A stretch of 64,000 bases of DNA from Misgurnus anguillicaudatus (Eukaryota > Chordata > Actinopteri > Cypriniformes > Cobitidae), in the NCBI RefSeq assembly GCF_027580225.2, contig NC_073358.2, positions 48,756,001 through 48,820,000 of the forward strand, given 5' to 3'. The position numbers and the translations under genes are program-made. The notes under the pieces were generated by a model. It saw only the letters and a program-made list of their open reading frames with translations, was not told the DNA's origin and ran no database searches. Of this stretch, positions 24,930-35,537 are shown piece after piece (position 1 is the first letter of the stretch; every line of letters starts with the position of its first letter).

Positions 24930-26790
24930 ATTTTTTAGAGTGTACTTTTACCGTTTTTTATTTTTATTTTTTGATAAATCGCACAGCAAGATTCTCTTCA
25001 AACTGTTGCTCAAATTGTCACCTGAAAGTGAAACCTGACTGTAGCAGAATATTTTACACTAATACCTACTTTTGCCTGAAAATGCAACACATACATGCAC
25101 TAGTTATGATGAGAAACCCGTTTGGTTTTGATTACAAGGTGTACCTGTTTGTCCCAGTTTTTTTTTTTTTTTAAAGAAACAAGGAAGCCTACAAACGTGT
25201 CCTAATGCAACTCAATATCCTCAAAGCTGGTTTAACATTTATTTTTCTTCTCCCTGCACACCCTCCACGTCTCATGCTTTCTTTACTTCCCTTCAGACCC
25301 AATTTGAGAGAGTAATTTGAGAAAACAGCGCCTTTACAAATGGTCGATCATGTTTGCCTATTAATTTGGCAGAGCTGTAGATGCCTTCCGATTATGGGAT
25401 GAATCATAATCAGATGGCCACCCTTCTCCAATCTCTCTCTCGCCTCTCTCTCTCTCGGCTGTAGTTTAATTCTCAGCACATCTTTGCGTATTAAGGAAAC
25501 AGAGTCTCCGGTGAGAGAGACTTAGGAACGTGACGTTGTCATTCTTGACTTAATAAACAAGCAAGCCGAGTCGTGTTACCAGCGGTACATCCACGGCGCA
25601 CTGCTCCAGTGGCATTACACAGATTTAAACTGAAGATTAAATGCAAACTGACATGTTTAAGCCGTAACCTCCAATGAATTTTCCGGCCTTGTATCGTTTG
25701 CCATTGATGATACCGCTTGACATTCACCTGAAATAATTGTGACTTTGCAGTGCCGGTAAGATCTTTAGTGCTGCAATTGTCTAGGTAAGGCTTTGCATAT
25801 TTTAGGATGCGGTGCGTGGTTGTCAGGGCATTGCTGTGCAGGTGGTAACTTAGTCTCCCATGTCAAAAAAGCTCACCTTTAAGCCTTTTTCATATTATGG
25901 GCTATATGGATCCAATTCTTTCTTAAAATCATCTGCCAGGCAAAAATCATCTGATCACTTAGAAAAGGTACCAGCACACCTTTTTTCAACAAGCCACGCT
26001 TATAACTTGGAGTCATCTGGATGAGCAAAGCTAAGTTTAGGTTAAAAGTATGAGCAATAGTAGTAATGGTGAGCAAACAGCACTAATGATGCTTAAAGGC
26101 AAAAACATATTTTCTATTTGAACCAAATGCATAATTTTTTACATTTAAATCAGATGCTCATATTAAACCAGCTCAGATGTTACTCTTCCATTAAAAAAGG
26201 ATATAATTCACACACATACTGAGGATTTCTACCTACATACCCACTCAAAACCTCTATGGTAAAGTCAAATGCTTCCCCCTAGAGGTCAGCCGAAGTATTT
26301 TCACTTTAAATATTTACACCTTGTCTTACTTACAACTCTCCTATTCACATAAACACCCTCATTCATAAATCCTAGTTTGATATGCACGTTATTATGTAAT
26401 TTAATTCATATCAAACCGCAAGCAGTTTTACAAACTGCTACAATAAAGACATTTCATCCAGGCAGTTTCTAATAACAGACTGATGTTAAACTGCATGTCC
26501 AGAGTAATGACATCATCTAAAATCCAGCTCCAATTACAATTTAATGCCGCAGTTAGAGAGAAATAAAAAACATTCATCACAAAGTGCATTGCAGAGATTG
26601 TAGGAGTGCGAGCGCTCGATATTCAAATGGGGATTGGCTAAACAAATGCAGCTTTTTGGGCAGCTTTGTCGAATAACTATCCCATTTTGCCTGCTCTCTC
26701 GATAGGCCAGCTCAAAATAACGTGACATTAAACCCATTGTGATGCTGAATGCAGAAATGTTGTATTGTAAAGAGGAAGTTGAGACATCAT
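24930..26790. other. gene-free stretch, mostly unique
   Basis: No exon is supported. From 25,200 to 25,800 the sequence is unique-looking, with a CT-rich tract near 25,430-25,460. It could be conserved non-coding DNA or plain intergenic sequence. Confidence 0.4.
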
Positions 26791-26794
26791 TTAT

Positions 26795-27300
26795 GAGAAA
26801 AGAAACTGCTTAAAGGGAAAGTTCCAGTCTTCAACCGTCCAATTTTGGTAAGCTTGTGCAAATTGTAGTCTATTTTTCCTATTTGTAGTGGAGCTGAGTG
26901 GTACCCGGTGGGGTCTTCTGCTGTTGTAGCCCATCCGCCTCAAGGTTGTGCGTGTTGTGGCTTCACAAATGCTTTGCTGCATACCTCGGTTGTAACGAGT
27001 GGTTATTTCAGTTAAAGTTGGTCTTCTATCAGCTTGAATCAGTCAGCCCATTCTCCTCTGACCACTAGCATCAACAAGGCATTTTCGCCCACAGGACTGC
27101 CGCATCCTAGATGTTTTTCTCTTTTCAAACCATTCTTTGTAAACCCTAGAAATGGTTGTGCGTGAAAATCCCAGTAACTGAGCAGATTGTGAAGTACTCA
27201 GACTGGCCCGTCTTGCACCAACAACCATGCCACGTACAAAATTGCTTAAATCACCTTTCTTTCCCATTCTGACATTCAGTTTGGAGTTCAGGAGATTGTC
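26795..27300 (-). pseudogene. broken Tc1/mariner transposase, N-terminal part
   Basis: Reading on the minus strand from about 27,267, the translation starts MGKKGDLSNF and continues with a helix-turn-helix typical of Tc1-like transposases (LGFSRTTISRVYKEW). An in-frame stop follows at about 27,043. Further in the same direction come SICEATTRTTLRRMGY and the stretch up to QNWTVEDW. The catalytic DDE domain is absent: the sequence ends around 26,800 at AACTTTCCCTTTAAGC. It is a dead 5' remnant. The DNA upstream (27,270-27,340) resembles the usual Tc1 5' flank. Confidence 0.85.
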
Positions 27301-27417
27301 TTGACCAGGACCACACCCCTAAATGCATTGAAGCAACTGCCATGTAATTGGTTTATTAGATAATTGCATTAATGAGAAATTGAACAGGTGCTTTTTAGCA
27401 GATTAAAATGCATGTGT

Positions 27418-27427
27418 TTTATTTATT
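27418..27427 (-). terminator. hscb: possible hscb polyadenylation signal
   Basis: Two overlapping AATAAA hexamers on the minus strand (read as TTTATTTATT on plus) lie about 155 bases past the hscb stop codon. The position fits a short 3' UTR, but no other evidence supports it. Confidence 0.4.
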
Positions 27428-27581
27428 TGTCAACAAAAACAATCCAAGAACCAAAGAAATAATAAATATTTATAACAATAAATAGTACTTTTAAAATGTG
27501 CGAACACAAGTGTCACATTTTGACCCAGTCGTGTCTGACAAATTACAGAAGTTCAAGTTATTTACAATTTGTCACGCTCCC

Positions 27582-30500
27582 TTACCAACGCTCCGTAATT
27601 CTCTTTTTCACCTTCTCCTCTATATTTGTAAAGTACTTCATTCGGACCAGAAGCCCTTTGGCGGTCAGCAGATCCCCTGTGAAAACAAACTCGTCAGTCA
27701 AATACAAAACCAGCGCGGGACCGTGGCCTTGCCAGTGAACATCTGTCAGATTTGGGAGGTAGTGGGTAGAAAAGTGAAAGAAAAAATACCTTTGTTCAGT
27801 GATGAATTCATCTGGTCGATCAAATCTTTTAATTTCCCTGATGTAAGAATAGGAAAGAAAACATAAACAGTGAGAATGCTTGCATACTTGGTAAAGAAGT
27901 TCCAAAACAAAGTCCTACGTAATAACCGCACTGATCTATCAATGAACGAATGAAATATAAACATAAAGCTAGAAAACCTTGAACTTTCTGATAGAATGAA
28001 CCCAGATCAACAAACAAGCTGCGAGTGACATGTGTGGGCACGGAGCAATATTTTTACAATTACTTCCCGCAGAAGCTTTTTGTCCTACACACCTCGCACT
28101 GACTGACCGATAGCATCAACCTCATCTTGGTTCTGAGTCTCTGCGAGGCTCTCGTTGACCTCCATGACTTCACGGAGAAAACAGGGGTCGGCGGTGGCAT
28201 CCGTACCGTCCTCCAGTAAAACACCTTGTAGCTCCAGCTACAGCAAAACACAAAGGTTGTAAAGAGGAAAGTGATGAATCTGTGCAGACATTAAAGGTTG
28301 TGAAGTAAGATTCAATTTTAGCTCTATTAATCACTTAAAAGTTCACCAAAGCTCAGAAGTGCGTCTGACACGTTTTCTTGTTAATGAGAATTTTTATCTC
28401 CAACAAATCGGTATTTCTGAATGGCCTGAGGCCAGGATTAATCGGATTTGAAGCGAAAGTATTTGATGTACTTATAATACGTGACGAAAGCATTTGGTTA
28501 AAATATATAATCGAAAGTTTCATTATTTTGTACTGCAGAACCTGTAAATGTAACATGAGCTTTAAGTCTGCCAACTGCTTGCGTTACTTTGCGCTTACTT
28601 GCGCAAAGAAACATGCACATATAAACATAACTGCGAGAAAGCCGGTTAAGGTGTTCACATGCAACGCTAAATCGGGGTAATGAGCAAAAAAACTACCTCT
28701 GCGGATCGGTTTTAGCTCACTTAAAATGCGAGAATAAAGTCATTATTTAACGAGAAAAAGTCAATAAAAATATAATTCAAAGAATAAAGTCGTTATTTAA
28801 CGAGAATAAAGTCATTATTTAACGAGAAAAAAGTCAGAATAAATATAATTTAGAGAATAAAGTTGTTATTTAATGAGAATAAAGTCATTATTTAACGAGA
28901 AAAAGTCAGAATAAATATAATTTAGAGAATAAAGTTGTTATTTAATGAGAATAAAGTCATTATTTAACGAGAAAAAAGTCAGAATAAATATAATTTAGAG
29001 AATGAAGTCGTTATTTAACGAGAATAAAGTCGTTATTTAATGAGAAAAAAGTCAGAATAAATATAAGAATAAAGTTGTTATTTAATGAGAATAAAGTCGT
29101 TATTTAATGAGAAGAAAGTCAGAATAAATATAATTTAGAGAATAAAGTTGTTATTTAATGAGAATAAAGTCATTATTTAACGAGAAAAGGTCAGAATAAA
29201 TATAATTTAGAGAATAAAGTCGTTATTTAACGAGAATAAAGTCAATATTTAACGAGAAAAAAAGTCAGAATAAATATAATTTAGAGAATAAAGTCATTAT
29301 TTAACGAGAATAAAGTCATTATTTAACAAGAAAAAAGTCAGAATAAATATAATTTTGAGAATAAAGTCGTTATTTAATGAGAATAAAGTCATTTTTAATG
29401 AGAATGAAGTCGTTATTTAACAAGAGAAAAGTCAGAATTAATAAAATTCCTAGAATAAAGTCGTTTTTTAACGAGAATAAAGTTGTTATTTAACGAGAAT
29501 AAAGTTGTTATTTAACAAGAATAAAGTCGTTATTTAACGAGAATAAAGTCATTATTTAAAGAGAATAAAGTCATTATTTAACGATAAAAAAGTCAAAATA
29601 AATATAATTTTGAGAATAAAGTTGTTATTTAACGAGAATAAAGTCGTTATTTAACGAGAATAAAGTCGTTATTTAACGAAAGAAAGACAGAATAAATATA
29701 ATTTGGAGAATAAAGTTGTTATTTAACAAGAATAAAGTCATTATTTAAAGAAAAAAAAGTCTGTATAAATATAATTTCGAGAATAAAGTCGTTATTTTAC
29801 AAGAATAAAGTCGTTATTTAATCAGAATAAAGTCGTAATACGTACATGTTTATTAATAATATATTATAGTGTGTAGTGAATTTACTGTATTTATATCACT
29901 GTCTTAATAAGCCTAAATTGAATATATTGACTTCATTCTCAAAATTTTACGACTTTATTCTCATTAAATAATGACTTTATTCTCGTTAAATAATTACTTT
30001 ATTCTCGCATTTTAATGACTTTAATCTCGAGATGTTTGGCCCTAATCCTCCTAATAACAATTATATTTTAGCATTAGAAATACTGGTGTGACTAAAGAGC
30101 TGACACATACTCCTTGGTTTGATGTTGTGTTATATAGTGCAAAGATATTCATTTACAAGTGTCAATATACTTTTACGTGGCTGTGGTTTACAACCTACTT
30201 CTCTTATATAATCAAAAATAATAATAATTATATTTACCATGTAGATGGCCCGACTCAAAGGCTTCTGTAGCGTTCTGTAAGCTTTGTTTACCAGGGCTGA
30301 TTGTGTTTCTGAAAATTCTTGCTCTTTCTGTAAACAGACCAGATCAAATTAAAGTCATTCTTTTATCAGACAACAACAAAAAAACATGTTGGACGAAAAT
30401 AGGCACATAAACAGGCAAGGCTACAAAGGATATTAACAAAATACTGAAAACAAAAACATGACTTGGTCCAAGTTTTTAAACTTTCCCGAACGTTACATAA

Positions 30501-33500
30501 TTATATACTGTTATTTTAAAGTATCATGACAAATCTTGTGTTTGTGATATGGATCTCCTCTCCGGAATGCGGTGAATTGTCAAAAAAATGGAATGCCGGC
30601 AATGTTAATAATTGTGTTTTTCCAGAAGGATCTCAGCATGTGGGTGGACGCAGAGGGTCTGAGCTGTGATGAGATTCGTCAGCCAGACGTCAGGTGGAAT
30701 AAGAGGTGAGAAACCAAAGAAATGACTTGCAGAAGAAAAACATTTTCAGCTGTCAGAGTTGCCAAACCCTGGAGGATGAACATCCAGCTGGCTTTTACTG
30801 TCAGGAGATGACCGGATACGTAACGCATACAGCAATCATCCGAGAGCTGTCTGCAGACTTCAATATGAATGATCTCATGTATACTCTTTACCTTCATGGA
30901 TATGGATTACATCTAACCTGGGTATGTGGAAGGAAAGGTCTAAAAGAAAGGGTCAATCTTAAAATCAGCCAAACAGGCTTATGTCGATCAGCCCAAATAT
31001 CAAAAGAAAATTTTGGTTCCAGGAAAATTTCAGGAGCCTTTTTTGCACCACTATGATTTTTATAAGCCACAGTGTTTAAACTTTCTGGAAAAACTTAACC
31101 AGAAGCAATGGCATAAATTCATTTTATATCATGGTAGCATTTGTTATACTGAACTTAATTTATGCATATTAAATTATTACATCAATCATTGTATTTCAGT
31201 ATTTGATCAAAAAAAATATATAGATATTAAAAAACAAATAAGTAAACTGCCACATGCATTATTTGTTTGTCATGAAAATGATTGCTCAGTGCAAAACTCT
31301 TAATGGTCCTATAAAAATGTATTAATTTCCTTTTCTTTCGATTTTGATATAAATAGGACTTGAACTTTAAAAATTGAAAAAAAAAAGAAATAAAAAAACT
31401 ATAATTCTATATTTAAAAAAAAAATCTGAATAAATAATCGAATAAACAAATGAATTAATGGGGAAATAAACAGACATACAAGGCTGGACAATATGAGGGT
31501 CATATCAGACCATACGGATACAGACGATTTTATCTTATCCTACATTCCGCTGGGAAAAAATACTGATATATTACCAAAACTCGATACACCGCCCAGCCCT
31601 TAAAAATGTAATCCAGACTGCAACTTTATAGATGTTTTCATTATATCATTAGAAAATAAAACATTTTAGCATACTGCGATATAAAAGATTTGCCACCTTT
31701 TGGCTTTCATACTTAGGTGGAGTTTCACATTTGTGCTTGGGGGGCAACTACCAGCAAACAAGGGTTCTGCAACACTTTAAGAGTGCAACTTAAATATGTT
31801 TTAAAATAATATGAATTAAAACTACATTAGCTTTAAGTTCCTGAGTCTACTCTTAAAATATTAAGATTAGACAAATAAAATATGAATTTTTATATTTCTA
31901 TTTAATAGCTCAGACAAAATCATAAGTGTAAGTGGGTCTGGTCTGGGGGGGCAGTGCCCTCCTTGTCCCCCCAAACTCCACATTTGCTTTTATACTTGAC
32001 ATGACTTCCCAAAATTACCCCTAAGACAAAGCACTGGGCTAAAACACCTTTGATCTCATCTCTGAAATTTTAAGTTTGATGTGTAATATTTTATTTCCAA
32101 TGTCACACATTAATTGACTTTAATAAAGTGTACAAATATGACTTAAACTGCCCTCTTAAAAGAAATGCTCCTCCATTCAACAGTAAACACTGTGATTTTG
32201 TGACGTTTCATCATCTGTAGATAGCCATTATGCCTACACAGCATCATGACATATTAGGACACAACAAATTATGGGATGTAAGCATGATTATACGGCACAG
32301 AAAAAGATTTTATAATAAAGCCCAGTACCGATGATTTCTGGCTAAAGTTGTCAGGATGAAGAGATCTTTGCAGCTCAATGAACGTTCTCTGAAGTTTCTG
32401 AATGTCCAGAGAAAACTTTTGTTCACTGCGGAAAGACAAACATGTCCATTAGATAAATCTATAACAAAAATCATTGTGTTGTTTCAAAACATTTTTCTTT
32501 TAAAGAATACAAAAGATTTTTTTTGTTTTTGAGAATATCCAGCCCACTCTTTTCTATTTAATGAAAACAGATGGTGACCAGGGACTGTCAACTACAAAAT
32601 AAACAAAAAAGTACAATAAAAGTATAAGAAAAATGGTCCATATGACTCATGTACTATAACCACTGCTGGAGTTTGGTTACTTGGAGTTTGACATCCCCAA
32701 TTCCCCATTCACTTCTGCTTTTTTTAACAGGATTGCCCAAAATATTAAATAGTACTAACAAGATAAATGTTGTGTTGTACAGGAAAAGCCATATACAAGT
32801 TTTGGATTAAAGGAAAATTCCGCCCTAAAACGGAATTTAGGGTGTTTTTTCGTTGTTAACGAGTCAAACTTTCATTTAAAAGCATATTTATGACTGAAGA
32901 GCAACATTTAAGATATTTAAGATGTTCGTTTTCTGGTAAACTGGCCTTTGAATGGGAGTGAATGGGGCACGTCGCATGAGCGCACAAAATCTCTATTTTT
33001 ACAACACTAAGAAGGCTCGACACAACGTGATACTTTACTCGAAGTATCACGTGGGTCTCTACACATGAACGCGAGCATTGAGAACATTGTTTGTGTACAC
33101 AGATTTTAGTAAAAGCGAAAAGTTTGGAACAACTTACCGTGCTGTTAAACTGCGTCCCGCCGCCATATTGCCAGTCATGAGCAATCGATCTCAGAATGCG
33201 ACATAAGGAGGAAGGAGAGTAAAGATGGATAGCTCCTAAAGCATAGTTCCATATAAATGCACGGATAATTTGTTGTTTTGTCTCAAGTGAAAAACAATAT
33301 TGACCCTGTAGTTGAAAAAGTAGCGTCCTATGGAGTCCATTCAATCGCATTCTGAAATCGATTGCTCATGACTGGCAATATGGCGGCGGGACGCAGTTTA
33401 ACAGCACGGTAAGTTGTTCCAAACTTTTCGCTTTTACTAAAATCTGTGTACACAAACAATGTTCTCAATGCTCGCGTTCATGTGTAGAGACCCACGTGAT

Positions 33501-34263
33501 ACTTCGAGTAAAGTATCACGTTGTGTCGAGCCTTCTTAGTGTTGTAAAAATAGAGATTTTGTGCGCTCATGCGACGTGCCCCATTCACTCCCATTCAAAG
33601 GCCAGTTTACCAGAAAACGAACATCTTAAATATCTTAAATGTTGCTCTTCAGTCATAAATATGCTTTTAAATGAAAGTTTGACTCGTTAACAACGAAAAA
33701 ACACCCTAAATTCCGTTTTAGGGCGGAATTTCCCTTTAAATAGGCTGGGTAAATTGTTTTCATAAATGTTTATTTCTGTGTGAACTATGTGTCAGGCCTC
33801 TTAATGCACCAAACATATGACTGTTAATGCAGAAAACTATGGAAGCAAAAGCAGAGACAAAACACATTCATAATTTATACATAATCATAATAAGTGATAC
33901 ATATGTAATTTATAAACTACATTAACATCCAGTTGACTCACAGTTCAATATACAAAAATAGTTGGTGTTGTCAATAGGAGGTTGAATCACTTTACAAGAT
34001 GAACAGAAGAATAATTCAGCAGAAGATCCGCATTTCCAGCACAGTCTGTTGGCTGTAACAGAGCAGAAACGCCTGCAGTTCCCTTCAGCTGCTTTATAAT
34101 GACAGGCGTCATTCATGCCCTTATTGTGAAAGGTGAACGATCTTCCTGAAGCGAAACGTGAATGTGACACAAAGTTACGACTTCGTGGCTTCGATATAAA
34201 ATTATTTACATGCTCAAATCTTTGAAAAGTTATTAAAAATCGCAGTCTGTTTAAACACGCCAT
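27582..34263 (-). CDS. hscb: Fe-S cluster co-chaperone HscB (6 exons), one-base phase break at exon 1/2
   Basis: HscB is the J-type co-chaperone that hands nascent iron-sulfur clusters with mitochondrial Hsp70. Exons in order are 34263-33942, 32425-32329, 30327-30238, 28237-28093, 27837-27790 and 27676-27582 (stop TAA), all GT-AG. Exon 1 encodes a basic N-terminus fit for mitochondrial import and the zinc-binding pairs C75xxC78 and C87xxC90, as in animal HSCB. Exon 2 carries the J-domain HPD (SLHPDNFS). Exons 4-6 give the C-terminal helical domain ending in MKYFTNIEEKVKKR. The summed exons total 797 nt, one short of 266 codons. Exon 1 ends in phase 1 at AACT|GTGAGT, whereas exon 2 needs two preceding bases. 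An extra G (AACTG|GTGAGT) would fix both frame and donor, so this is an assembly error or a real lesion. It is head-to-head with chek2. Confidence 0.9.
28720..30030. repeat. AT-rich tandem repeat in hscb intron 3
   Basis: Dozens of imperfect copies of a roughly 22-bp unit close to GAATAAAGTCGTTATTTAAC run from 28,720 to about 29,850. They are grouped into a longer unit that adds AAAAGTCAGAATAAATATAA. At about 29,945-30,030 the unit reappears in inverted orientation (GACTTTATTCTCGTTAAATA), after a non-repeat gap. The outer edges AAAATGCGAGAATAAAGT and TTCTCGCATTTTAATGAC face each other, so the array may have expanded inside a small inverted-repeat element. Confidence 0.88.
32811..33735. mobile_element. 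near-perfect TTAA-flanked fold-back element (family B) in hscb intron 1
   Basis: TTAA flanks both sides (32807-32810 and 33736-33739). The two 391-bp arms (32811-33201 and 33345-33735) are almost exact reverse complements, with only two mismatches seen by eye (near position 4 and near 33190). They surround a 143-bp spacer. The ends AGGAAAATTCCGCC and GGCGGAATTTCCCT match the 5916-6682 element. Each arm holds ATGGCGGCGGGACGCAG followed by a donor-like GGTAAGT. Long open frames here, including a 64-residue segment translated identically from both arms, are a by-product of the palindrome. Confidence 0.92.
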
Positions 34264-35537
34264 GCTTATCCACAGTAAGTGTGTTTTGAAAGCATAAGTT
34301 TCTCGCTTCTCCTCGCTTCCTGTAATATGTTTGGTATTGTGTCAAAATAAAAGTCTTGAATGTTCGGTAGCTTTTGTAACAAACACATTTGCAAAATGGA
34401 CAACATTAAAAAAGTATATCAAAAGAAATTTTGTAAAAACAAGGTAAAGAATAAAGCAATGATGATAATAATAACGATCATAATCATAATAATAATAATT
34501 ATTATTATTATTATTGTTATTGTTGTTGTTGTTGTTGTTGCTGTTGTTTTTGTTGTTATTTTCGTTATTATTATTATTATTATTATTATGGGTAACTAAA
34601 AATAGAAATTAATGGGACGAATAAATAAATACATAAATCTCATGTTCTCTGTTGTTCCTTATTTTATTATCTTTATTATTATAGCTATTATTAATACTTT
34701 TAAAAATATACAATGTATACATAAATATTAAAACGAAGTAAAAGAACTACATTTTCCGTGAGTCTGTGCGGTCGTTCTGATTGGTCGAAAGATGTTATTG
34801 GAAGTTCGCTTGAAACTCATGTGGAAGTGAAGTGAATGGGTTTTCCCGGCAGATTGATGGCCCATGCTGCCTGATAGTCCAGTTCTGCAAAGATCGTTTT
34901 TTATAAGAGGACTTGCGAAAAGGTATGCATTTTGATATGCAATTGCAAACGCAACATAATGACATAAATTGATCGCGTCGATGTTCTGTTGATGATATTT
35001 TATTTTGATCATAAACAACAACAGGGCTTCCTTGAGCGCTTGCATATCCGTGAGCAACTAACGGAGTCAAGTTCAGATGTGTACTTTCTTCTTCAGTCTG
35101 TTTATTAAACTTTTTTGCACTGCTTTGATATCGGTCGTGCATTGAATTTGTAGACTTACATTTGTAAAGGTCACAGATTTAAAACGATTTATTATTGGTG
35201 CTGAAGCTTATTCGTGTGTCAAACATGTCACCTTAACATATAACCTAACGCCAAGTTTTCAATAATGTACTCAATAACAGTGTACGTTGTTAAATGTGGA
35301 CTTTCAGAGTGCAGAAGTTGCTTTTCGAGTATACAACATGTTTTGTGTTTCAATTGTGAAAGTATCACATCTAAAGCTTCAAAATAAAAGTCCTCTGGAC
35401 AATGCAATGAGTGTATGATTTTGTTGTCATCTTTGATATTTACTCATCATTAGAATTTCTATCAAGCCTTTGGAGTGATGGAAAATGTTGCATGTCTTAC
35501 TGTTTGTTTCACATGTTCTCTAGTTTAAGAAAACATC
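34264..35537. promoter_or_regulatory. shared hscb/chek2 promoter region and probable chek2 5' UTR exon
   Basis: The hscb start codon (34263, minus) and chek2 start codon (35538, plus) point away from each other across 1.27 kb. An inverted CCAAT box (GATTGGTC) lies at about 34,777. A donor-like AAAAG|GTATGC at about 34,920 and an acceptor-like TGTTCTCTAG ending at 35,522, 15 bases before the chek2 ATG, suggest a non-coding first exon spliced to the coding exon. This is inferred from sequence only. Confidence 0.55.
34467..34590. repeat. ATT/GTT microsatellite
   Basis: Runs of ATA/ATT, then GTT, then ATT triplets cover about 120 bp between hscb and chek2. The open frame across it, rich in Ile and Val, is an artefact. 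Confidence 0.9.

Noticed and set aside
26795..27267. Active Tc1 transposon
   Set aside because: The transposase has an in-frame stop and lacks the whole catalytic domain, and no paired inverted ends are visible.
28720..29850. CRISPR-like array of short repeats
   Set aside because: Units are contiguous and degenerate, without unique spacers, and sit in a vertebrate intron. It is a minisatellite.
32856..33350. 164-codon open frame on the minus strand and its 64-residue twin at 33496-33690
   Set aside because: Both are translations of the same inverted arm of a transposon; there is no domain and the identity comes from the palindrome.
34360..34599. 79-codon frame with an Ile/Val-rich stretch resembling a membrane segment
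   Set aside because: It is the translation of an ATT/GTT microsatellite.
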